This document shows positions 23,515-33,339 of a stretch of 64,000 nucleotides of DNA, piece after piece. The notes under the pieces were generated by a model, which saw only the letters and a program-made list of their open reading frames with translations, made no database searches and was not told the DNA's origin. Origin of the DNA: Azadirachta indica (taxonomy: Eukaryota > Streptophyta > Magnoliopsida > Sapindales > Meliaceae). Location: assembly GCA_022749755.1 (NCBI GenBank), contig CM040443.1:15143744-15207743 (forward strand), in the 5' to 3' direction. The first letter of the stretch is position 1; every line of letters starts with the position of its first letter. The position numbers and the translations under genes are program-made.

Positions 23515-24140
23515 TTTATTTTCTTTACACAACTATAATTTAATTTGATTGTTACGTATAGAAACTTTAATTAAATTTATTAAATTAAAAGTATCAAAAA
23601 AAATTTATAAAATTGAATTTTAATTTCACAAAAAAATTAGTCGTTTATTTTATTAAATATTTTTATCACTAACTAAGCCCACCTAAAAAAACAAATAAGT
23701 TACAATACTCAATTCTAGTTACAACTTATAACTAATACAAAAATAAAAAGATTATGTCAAATATACTTCAATCAGCAAACTTAGTATTAGCAGTTAAATT
23801 TGAAAGGTTTACAAAATTATAAATGATCTTTAAGTGGTATTTTACCTCTATTATTACAAAGGATAAATTATTTTGTAATAAACTCAAATTACAATAAATG
23901 TGAAAATATATGTGGAATTATGTTACAATTGGCTTAATTTATAATAATTTTTTAAATATTAGATTATATGTATATAATTAATAAGATTATATTAAAAATT
24001 TATTGAAATAGACAATATCATATAAAAAAAATTTATAAGATGATTTTTTTTTATAGGACTATATTTTAATTTGATTGTTACATAAAGAAGCTCTACTTAA
24101 ATTATTAAGTTAAAAGTATCACAAAAAATTTATAAATGAT
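23515..24140. repeat. two copies of a short dispersed repeat (a third at 10620-10790)
   Basis: The core AATTTGATTGTTACGTATAG (23537) recurs as AATTTGATTGTTACATAAAG (24067) and as AGTTTGATTGTTACATATAG (10646). Each is followed by a run of TTTA..TTAAATTA and then AGTATCA(C)AAAAAA. The copies are on both sides of the inner element, in the same direction. Confidence 0.6.
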
Positions 24141-24289
24141 TTGTCACAAAATTATAGTTATTAAATATTAAGTTAAAATTATTTTAAATTTATCGTATTT
24201 ACAACTATTAATTTTTAATATTTACTTACAATAAACACTTTTAAAATTATTTTAGTAATAAAAAGAACAAAAATATGGTTATGGTCTAG

Positions 24290-24510
24290 TGGTATGAAAT
24301 TTATATTATAGGTGGGTTGACATGATTCGATTATCTGAATAATAATTGTGTTATAAATTTGAATTGGTAGATTTAAAATATCAAACTCGAATATGACACG
24401 ATTAATAAACGGGTGACACGAACTCGACGCAGTTATTAATCGTGTTGACTTACGCTAAATTAAATCCAAAAAATTGTGTCAAGTTGGTGTCGAGTTCACA
24501 AGTCGTGTAA
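24290..24510. repeat. hAT-like GTGACACGA repeat remnant
   Basis: Contains GACACGATTAATAAACGGGT and GACACGAACTCGACGC, the same word family as 9057-9430. No terminal repeats were found. Confidence 0.4.
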
Positions 24511-26469
24511 ATTTTTGTTGGTGATGTTAGAAAAAGAGAGTGGGAGACAAATTGGGATGTAAAAAGTAGTAAACTATAAAAGACAGTAGAGAGATTGAAG
24601 GCCGAAAAGAAAAATATCGATTTGAAAAAAAGAAATTGAGAAAGGTAGGTGTGGGAAGAGGCTGCGGTGAACAAAACAAATAAAAAGAAAGGAAGATCAG
24701 GTGGCCAAACAAATAAATGAAAGTGAAGGGAAGAAATTGCCTGTAGTTTTAAATTGTTGGTATCAAGCTAGCCACCACCACCATTAATTAACACTGCCAA
24801 ACAACTCAGCAACCCTATGCAGCCCCATCATTATGCTTTCACCACCTCCTTCTTATCAATCAGCGCTGGTGTTTTTTTGCACTAAATCCATGACCCAAGA
24901 TCTGTACCCAGATAATTGGTGTTATTTTCTTGGTTGAATTGAAAGAAGATCGCTCCAATTGTGAACTACCACAGCCTCAAGCTAGCCACCATCGCCATTG
25001 GCCAACATTGTCAACTTGTAGCTGTTCGATGAAATCATCATTCTCCGTCATTGTGCAGCCCTTGTTGTGTCCCAAACAAATCCACTTTTCTGAGCCCCAG
25101 TGGTTTGATACATGTTCGATTATGCTTCCAACTAGTCTCGATGGGCTGTCGATGCATTGCAAAGTCGTCTTCACGTCAGGTCAGGTTAGGCCAAGCATGG
25201 TCAGGCCTTTCTCGCCATTGTCAACGTAGTTCAGATCAGTATAACCGTTTGGTTCACCTTCAGATGAAAATCAGGTTAGGTCAGTGTAGATGTTTGGTGA
25301 TCTCATCTTCAGATGAAAATCAGGGCTGTCGATACATTGTGAACAACTAATGGGGAAAACGATTCTCTGGGCTCGCAGTTACCACCTAATTGTGATTTCT
25401 TGTCTTGCAAATAATGTTGCAGAAAATGCTTCTGCAAAGTCGCAGCCACTACCAAGTCAAGGTATGATTTTTATTCTGGAGATCATTTTACAGAAAATGG
25501 TTCCTCGGAGTTGCAGTAGCAAGCACCAAATCACAATATGCTTCTTATTCGTTCCAGCAGCCGCCTTACCCCAGATCCATTATTTCGGTTCTGATATGGG
25601 CAACGACCGCTACTGTGGAGAAGCATTAATCACCAATTTGTGCCTCTAATCAACCATTATTATTCGTTGTTACACCAAATTCATGATTCAGAATCGACAC
25701 CCATTTGGGAGATGAAATGTTTGACGTCATAACGGTGTTATTTTGTAGAGCTATTGTCATTTTTCTACTACTGCGCACCTTCAATATAGATTTTGTGGTT
25801 TGGCACTATTATGCAAAGGTAGGGGGCTCAATGTTATTGGAAACCAACCTGAGGCCCATTTAGGCATCAGGTGTTATCACTACCTGACCTCAGGGAACCA
25901 AACACAAGGCCCCAGATTTGATAGACCTGGTCAACGCTTTAATTTGCTGTTCCGGTTTTTCATCTTATGATGGATGATATTTTCCTGCTGCATTTACGAG
26001 TGTTACACGATATGCTCATTTACCTTTCTATAGGCAAGCTGAATGCAACATCACCAGAAGCGGAGGCAGAGAGTTATAAAGAAGAAAAAGGAAATTGATT
26101 TCCTTTTCAATACTTACAAGGTTTTCCAAATTGAACATAAACCAGGGAAGTTTTGCTATTAATATTTTTTTAATTTTTTATATCTATTAAAATTTCTTAG
26201 GAAATTTATCTATTAAAAAGTAAAATGCTTAATTTGTTTTAATTGTCTCTTAAGGAACAAAAATCTTAGAAATGCATGGTCAAATACAAAAGAGCAACAA
26301 TATTATTCCAATCCCTTCAATCAACTTTAAAATAATGAATAATCTTACAAAAATGGAGCTGGCATATTCTTTCTTTGTTGAAAGTCAGAAGCTGTATCAC
26401 TACTCAAATGACTTTTCAGATCATGTCTTGCTTTCATTAGAGAATGTTGAATTCTATAATGATATCATA
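24511..26469. other. unassigned block within the outer element; GC-richer at 24750-25920
   Basis: 24750-25920 is the least AT-rich part of the nested region and has overlapping plus-strand frames (24930-25229, 25051-25350, 25350-25649; 99 codons each) without a recognised family. It contains local duplications (AAGCTAGCCACCA at 24767 and 24980; TTCAGATGAAAATCAGG at 25258 and 25307; ACAGAAAATG-type words at 25430 and 25490). Near 25890 it has a GGGAACCAAACACAAGGCCC stretch like PIF/Harbinger termini. It may be a captured fragment or a foreign insertion. A 77-codon frame at 26272-26505 runs into the tandem array and is not recognised. Confidence 0.35.
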
Positions 26470-27290
26470 GATTCTTCTACAAGATGTCGTAAAAAGAAAA
26501 TCTGATCTCAGGTCATACGATATTATTTTTTACTTTGGATTTATTAATAAGATGTCATGAAAAAAAAACATTATCTTAGGCCATACAACAATTTTTAGAT
26601 TTATCTATAAGATGTCGAGAAAAGAAGATTTGATCTCAGATTATATGACAATTTTTAGATTTATCTATAAGATGTTCTGAAAAAAATACTTGATTGGAGG
26701 CCATATAACATTTTTTCTACTTTTGATTTCTCTAAAAAAAATTGTAGGAAGAAGACATGATCTCAGGCCAATGACGTTCAACTACTCAAGAAAAAAAATA
26801 ATTGAACCAATAGTTTACTACTAAAAAAAATGCGATGTGAGCTGATATTCTATTATTTTATTTATCTATAAGACGTCATGAAAAAAAGAGTTGATCGGAG
26901 GCCATACGACACTTTTTTCTACTTTAAATCTCTTTAAAAAAATATCCTAAAATGAAGACCTGATCTCAGCCTAATGACATCCAATTGCTCAGGAAAACAT
27001 AATTAACCTAATATTTTACTACTAAAACAAAAAAAAAGCAATATGAGCTGATATTTTATTATTCTATTTAGCTATAAGATGTGAAAAAAAGACTTGATTG
27101 GAGGCCATATGACACTTTTTTCTACTTTAGATTCTCTAAAAAAAAGTTGTAAAAAGAAGACCTAATCTTAGGCCGACAACGTTCGACTGCTCAAGAAAAA
27201 AATAATTGAACCAATATTTTACTACTAAAAAAAATAAGCGATGTGAGTTGATATTCTATTATTCAAGAAAAAGAGATGAGCTGAGCACTA
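26470..27290. repeat. two-level tandem array at the 3' end of the outer element
   Basis: Four short units of about 60-66 bp (from about 26475, 26540, 26600, 26660), each with AAGATGTC.TGAAAA, GATCTCAGG-like and CATA.GACA words, lead into three long units of about 200-215 bp (starting near 26653, 26868 and 27068). The long units add TCTACTTT.GAT, GAAGACCTGATCTCAGGCC, TAATTGAACCAATA and GATGTGAGCTGATATTCTATT blocks. The array ends 100 bp before the purine tract. Confidence 0.75.
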
Positions 27291-27387
27291 TTCTTGTTCT
27301 AAAAATATGAGCTCATGTGCTTGCTAACAAGAAGCTAGAATCTCTAGAATTTCAAGTTTCAAGTAACAATTGGTAACTCATTGTCAC

Positions 27388-27407
27388 TAGAAACTGGGGG
27401 CTATATA
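27388..27407 (+). other. polypurine tract of the outer element
   Basis: CTAGAAACTGGGGGCTATAT lies directly upstream of the right LTR; GAAACTGGGGG fits a Ty3/gypsy plus-strand priming site. Confidence 0.6.
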
Positions 27408-28120
27408 TGTTAAGAGGATTTTTATCCAATTTAATATGATCTGAGACCAAGGGCATCTGACCTAGAATTCAAATCAGCTCATCCAAAATGAGCTCATCTC
27501 ATCTGACTTCAGCACTCGCTTAACTAAAATGAGCTCACCTTATACAAGTTCAGCTTAGGTCATCTTAAACAAGCTCATACAAGTTTAGCTTAGGTCATCT
27601 TAAACAAGCTCATACAAGTTCTGTTCAGATCATCCTAAATAAGCTCATACAAGTTCTGTTATACTCATACAAGTTTTGTTCAGATCTTTCAAAATATGCT
27701 CATCCGACTTTAGTTCAAGTCATCTAACATGAAAGAAAATATGTAATGGACAAGAAGGTAATTAATGAGAAAATTTCACAAATAATTGCCCATATCACTC
27801 CATAAATCTCATAAAAATTATTTTCGTACAAATAAGGAATTCGACTATTAGCTTAAGATGTCAAATATAAAAAAGTAGTTAATAGATGAAAAAAGGTAGA
27901 AAATTCTGAACACAAAAATACAACTCTCTCATATTCCTATTTGTGCTTCACATATTTTTCTACCAAAAAAAAAAAAAAAAACCTTCTCTAACTTAAACAT
28001 CAGAGAGTTTTTGGAGGTAAATCCGATTTTCCCCTTATCGTTTTTTGTTTTCCAGGTTTTCTACAATAAAGAGAAGGAATCATTGTTAGATGTTGAGGTT
28101 TACAAAAATCGATATCAATA
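27408..28120 (+). repeat. right LTR of the outer element
   Basis: 713 bp beginning TGTTAAGAGG and ending GATATCAATA (the left copy ends GGTATCAACA). It includes three to four degenerate AAACAAGCTCATACAAGTTC units. Followed by a TA microsatellite (28121-28140) that may be its target site. Confidence 0.8.
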
Positions 28121-30068
28121 ATATATATATATATATATAAGTGATGGACACAAAAATTTCAAACCACAAAAGATTTACAATTTTCTTTCGAACTAGTAAA
28201 TAGTACAACCTTTTCCTCCCAGGTTGAGAGGACAAAACAAAATAACGAACAAAAGATTAGAAGGCTACATATTTTCCAAAATTCTAAATTTGGCATTTAG
28301 ATGAAGCAAATGGAGAACTTGGAACATGGAGCTTGGTATTCAATTTATTTGGTTAGACGTTTGCTTTCTTTGTGGTAAAAGTCAACTTTTCAGCCAATTT
28401 TGTCAATACTTTTCAACACAAAAGACAAGCCACAATTCTAACTAGAGACAATCTAAAACTAATTATCAAGTTAAGATAAATATAATTTTATTTAGTATAT
28501 TTCACAATTTTAAATAGAAAGGTTCTTACGAGTGGCAATAAAATTATACTTATTTTGAGTTCTGGATAGATATCTGATTATAATATCGATAAATTATATA
28601 TTTAATTGTGTAATATTAAAACAAACTTAAATTAAAAGTTTTTCTCTCCAACTTCTTAATTAACCCACCACAAATAATAACAAGAATCACCAATTTTTTT
28701 TTTTCGGTTAAACTGATAAGTTATTTGTTATTTAGATATTTCTCATTTTCTAGAGTAAAATTTTAGTCTATTATAAGGTATCTTACAATTATAATCGAAA
28801 CCATTCTAAGATATTGAGACTCAGTATTTAAGTTTAACTATAAAATAGAAAAGGACTTTTAATTGTTTTTCGGTATTTAAAAAAAGTATCTTAACTATTA
28901 TATAGAAATTTATTGATAAATATAATTTAATTATAAGAATAATATATAATTAAATGTTAGAGTTGTATAAATGTCGAATAATATATATATTTAAAATAAT
29001 ATTAAGAAGGATAAATCCTAAAATATTTTATTTTTATTAACTACGTTTGGAATTTTAAAAGTAAGATATTTTTATATTAATAAAATACTCCTACATTTAA
29101 TATTTTCATCATTTATAAAATTTAGTTAATTAAATTAATTTATATATTTAAATATATAATTATTAGCTCTCAAGGAGATACTGTAATTACTTTGGTGGGA
29201 TTAACCCTCCCTCACACCAACAATAAATAAATAATAATTTTAATTATTCTTATTTTTTAAAATATAATTTTTAGAAAATATTACTAAAAGAGTTTTTAAT
29301 TTTGAAAACATCAAATTAAAAACACCACCTAACTTTTATTTCAGGTGATGATGTGTTTTCATGATAAATTTTCCATTTAAGATGACTAATTATCTATGGT
29401 TGAAAGACAAGTCAATACTTATAATAAAATTACAATAATTTTCAAAAGAATTTCTTTTAAAAACAAAGAGAAAATTTCTTTTTCAGCCAGCCACTATTTA
29501 AATCAATTTTTCAAAATCAGTCACATTGAATTTTTTCTTTTTTTATCTTTAGGCAAATACCAAGTGTTTGGACGAAAATACTCTCACACATCACATTATC
29601 AAAATATAATTTCGAGTTGTATTCAAAACAAATATTAGTTCGAGTGTAAAGAGTTTGTACTTGCAACTAACACTGGTTTTAATTTTGTGTTCAAAATGAG
29701 TACTAATTTCCAGTTTGTGTTCTAAAACAATATTAATTTCGAGTGTAAAGAGTTTATACTTGAAACAAATACTAATTTTGAATTTGTGTTGGAAACAAAC
29801 ACACACCTTCAAGTATGACTTAACTCAAAATCATATAATGAGCGAAAATTGGGTTTTTAATTATAAAATAAGGTTTTGAGTATATAGTAAATTAGAGTTT
29901 CAAGTTCATCTATACTCAAAAGTATTATAACGAAAAATACGATTTTTTTTAAAGATAGCTAAAGGGGTATTTTTGTATAATTTTTTATATATTTGGCTAA
30001 AGATGAAAAATAATTTTTCTCTACTCCTAAAAAAATGTAAAACATGGCTAAAACAGAAAATATTTCCT
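28121..30068. other. no gene; AT-rich intergenic DNA with a small tandem duplication
   Basis: About 29590-29800 has a roughly 105-bp unit twice (AATTTCGAGT...CGAGTGTAAAGAGTTTGTACTT and the same with TTTATACTTG). The rest is AT-rich with only short spurious frames. Confidence 0.5.
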
Positions 30069-30077
30069 AAAATATTT

Positions 30078-30807
30078 AGGGGACTTTCCATTTATAATGA
30101 CCGTTTAACTCCCAAATTGGAAATAACTATTTCTTTTTTTTTTTTAACGAAATTGTACTCATGACCAGTCTTATATAAAAGTTATTAAAAGATGACTAGT
30201 TTTTTTTTTCTTTTTTTACTCAAGAGTGGACTTTTGAATAAAAAGAAAGTTGCAATTTCTAATAAGAAAGTATTTTCTTACTTGAAAATACACTTTCTAA
30301 TAAAAGAAAATTTTCTTCTTACTCGATGATGCACATTTTAACACGAAAAAAGTTGTACTTTCTAGTAAGAAAATTTCTTTTTACTTTGAAGTATACTTTT
30401 TGATAAGAAGAAAGTTACGCTTTTTAGCACGAAGAAAGTTACACTTTTCTATAAAAATGTTTCTTCTTACTCAAAAGTACATTCTCTAACAAAAGGAAAG
30501 TTGCACTTTTTAATAAGAAAAAAATATTTCTTCTTATTTGAAAATAAATGCACTTTTTAATAAGAAGAAAGTTACATTTTTTAATAAGAAAATTTTTTCT
30601 TATTCCAAAGTACACTTTGTAGTAAGAAAATTTCTTCTTACTACACTTTCAAGTTTGCAAGATGAAAGTGAAAAGTTAGTCATGGGATATTTTGGTCTAA
30701 GATTTATTTGTATGGACATTTTTTTAACTAAATTTTGAATATTTTGAATATTGATTGTTTCTCAATTTAGGGGGGGTTAAAAAGTGGTTATAAATAGAAA
30801 ATTCCCA
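30078..30807. mobile_element. small non-autonomous Mutator-like element (MULE)
   Basis: The left end AGGGGACTTTCCATTTATAA and the right end read on the minus strand, TGGGAATTTTCTATTTATAA, are terminal inverted repeats of about 50 bp that align without gaps at the tips. The 9-bp word AAAATATTT lies immediately left (30069-30077) and right (30808-30816), the duplication size typical of MULEs. The interior consists mostly of a tandem array. No transposase is encoded, so it would depend on one supplied in trans. Confidence 0.75.
30220..30655. repeat. tandem array in the small MULE, unit about 60 bp
   Basis: About seven degenerate units with AAGTACACTTTCTAATAAGA, AGAAAGTTGCACTTTTTAA and AAAATTTCTTCTTACT words. 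The unit is itself close to an inverted repeat (CTTTC...GAAAG), so the transcript could fold extensively. Confidence 0.7.
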
Positions 30808-30816
30808 AAAATATTT

Positions 30817-30965
30817 GGGAAATTACCTAAAAGAGCCATATTTTTGAATGAATTTACTACAATAATCTCTGTAATAATTTGCGCACCAAACTAACCTAAG
30901 ACTCACAAATCAGACAAAAGTACCCTCCAAATAGCCATTATACACAAAAAATAAGATTTCCCACT
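30817..30965 (+). repeat. left terminal inverted repeat of the large MULE
   Basis: About 150 bp matching 40253-40401 in reverse complement. Shared words include TTTTTGAA(T/C)GAATTTA, ATAATCTC, AATAATTTGC and AAATAGCC(A/T)TTATACACAAAA. Weaker similarity may continue to about 31060. Confidence 0.85.
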
Positions 30966-33339
30966 TTTTCATTTTAAAAAGCCCTGTATCTCTGAAATCA
31001 CCTGTCCCCTAAAGATTTTCTTAAATTCCTCAACACTAAGTTTCCAATTTGTTTTTTCACCAAAATTGCAAGAGTGCCAGCGTCGATTTTCGGCGCAGAC
31101 TACGTAGGCAATAAGTTAGAATTGACGAGAGAATCGATTGTGGTGGAGGATCCCAGCAATTGGCAGCAAACGAAAGGTAAATTTCTTTTTTTTCTTATTT
31201 TTCACGCTTAAATTTATAGAAATCAATGCTTGTTCATATTCAACTCATCATAGATTCACTTCTAGTTGCAAATGTAAATGGCAATGTTCACTTCCCTATG
31301 TAGATTAGCTCACCATTTCCTTAGCAAAATTTAATGCAGTGAAGTGTTAATAGTGAAATGGCTTTGATTGTGTTAATACACATATGTGGTGTTTGTTGAA
31401 ATGCCAACATGAAATGGTGAAATGTTGGGCTACGATTGTGCACGAGATTTTGTTTGTAAGCTTTCTGTTTTTGGGTCGTTGTCTTTGATAGTGCCTTTGA
31501 AATTCTAGACAGTGCTTTCAAATAATCAAAAGCAATTTGTTGTGTATGGTGTTATGTTAGGCTGATAAGTGAAATAGATAAAAAGTATTTTTTTGAGGAG
31601 AAATTGACAAGTGTTTTGTTAGAAAGATTTTATTTTGGGATAAGAATAGCTATTGGAGTGCTTTTTAAATAAGCACTTAATAAGTTCTTTTATGAAAAAG
31701 GAACAGGGGTGATACTTGATGAGGTTTGTTAATGGAAATAAAGACAATGAAAAGACAAGATATTGTGTCATGGCATAGGAAGAATCTCGTGAGACATGAG
31801 TTAATAGTGGCTTTTTAAATTGATTTTTCATTCTTATTTGTAACCTTGGATGTGCTTAATACTAGTTCTTGTTCTTCAGTAGAAAGATTTTTCCTTTAAT
31901 GTACATGATATAAATATTTGCGTAACATGAGCATGATGTCCTAACAAATTTGCATTACTTTATAGATTCTTATGGATTGAATTTCCCTCTATAGAATTTA
32001 TTGTTTTTTAGACTTTCTCTATCCTTTGTCACTTTGTATTTGCTTTACTTCAAAATTATTGATTCATTCTTCTTATTTGCAAAATTTGATGTAGCAAATT
32101 GTTAATGTTTTTTTTTTTTTTTTTTCAAATTTAGTGAATTGGGCAAGCATGGAAAAGCTTACTTTGTCCATTTTTAAGAAATGAAAATTACCTGTTTCAA
32201 GAAAATAAGCAACAACAAATACAAATAAAAATCTACAATTATTTTCTTTCTCTGTCTCTAAATTATTTGCATGTCATTTTCTATTATCTTAATATAATGC
32301 AAACTTACTCTTTTTGGGACTAGGAGAGCTATATTAAACCTTTTCTTACTGTAAACTATCTTATATTATTCTTGAAATTGAGAAATGTGTCATCGTCATG
32401 TGGACTTCTTCTAGGTTTTGGAATCTGAATTATAAGTGTTTCCATTTTTTTTTTTCCAATTTTAGTGAAATTGGTATACATGGAAAAGTTTACTTTGTCC
32501 ATCTTTTAGAAATGATAAGAAAACAAGCCAACAACAAATACAAATAAAAATATAGAATCTAGAATTAGAAAGACATACCACTGTCAACATGCTTAAACTA
32601 GTTAAAAAAAAATTATCATTTGGTTGACTTGAAGACTAATTTATTCATAATTCTGACCCACCATTTCACCTACCACAAACATTAACTTTGTTTTTTCACT
32701 AAGTTATAATAATTAGGGAAATAAGCTTAGAAAATTATATTGAGTTTCTTGATGAAAGACTGTTATATGTTCGCTTCACAATTGGAGAAGCTACTGATGC
32801 ATAAGATTCTACTGGGTTATCCCACTGTTGTCTGAATATTTATTACACATATATGCACTTTGGAATTAATCTATCCTAGCACATTTACAATATTTAATTT
32901 AATTTTCTTCTTCATTATATATAGTTTTTTATATAAATTGTTTGGTCCAAAAATGGAGGAAAAGAGAATGAGGTTTTTATATTTCATATATTATATTGTG
33001 CATAATCAACTATAATTGTTTTAAATTTTTATTTGAAGGATATATTTATATCTTGTTCTTTGTCATGAAATGTGGTGAAGGTGCAAAAGAGGTTGAAAAT
33101 TAGAGAAGCAGATCACTTTCATAGCAAGCCTACTAGTTTATCGAAATTGATGACGATTGACGATATCAAAATAAAGTTGACAACTTAGTAGGCCGAGCTA
33201 TTTAGGCAGATATGCTTAGGGCACTTCTTCGACATACAGAAGCTCAGTCCTTCTAACAATCTCATTCATTACATGCTACTACACAAGGTGCATATAGGGG
33301 ATGCCGAGCAAGGAATACGTTTTCTTGTAGGGGAAATAT
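30966..33339. other. 5' region of the large MULE; no confident gene
   Basis: 31065-31170 is a GC-richer block (CAGCGTCGATTTTCGGCGCA) that may be the leader of the Ulp1-like gene. A direct repeat of about 115 bp occurs at 32110-32240 and 32443-32560 (both with CATGGAAAAG(C/T)TTACTTTGTCCAT). Short frames on the minus strand (31321-31521, 31619-31831) show no motif. Confidence 0.45.

Larger units (their letters stand above)
8039..28120 (+). mobile_element. outer Ty3/gypsy-type LTR retrotransposon, interrupted, no intact coding region seen
   Basis: Two direct long terminal repeats (8039-8712 and 27408-28120) lie 19.4 kb apart in the same orientation. The left one is followed by a degraded primer site and the right one is preceded by a purine tract (GAAACTGGGGG), as expected for the two ends of one element. 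Removing the nested element at 10861-23488 leaves about 6 kb of internal DNA. No gag or pol motif was found in it; it holds a hAT-like repeat, a GC-richer block at 24750-25920 and a tandem-repeat array at 26470-27290 just before the purine tract. Such arrays in the 3' untranslated part are known from the Tat lineage. Both flanks read ATATA, compatible with a 5-bp target duplication but uninformative in TA repeats. It is probably a non-autonomous or internally deleted copy. Confidence 0.7.

Noticed and set aside
29320..30077. A further MULE ending at 30077, from CTAAAGATGAAAAAT and TTTTCCATTTAAGATGAC words
   Set aside because: The similarity to the small MULE terminus is short and no partner repeat or duplication was found.
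30220..30655. CRISPR-like regularly spaced repeats
   Set aside because: The units are contiguous, degenerate and lie within a MULE in plant DNA; there are no unique spacers of constant length.
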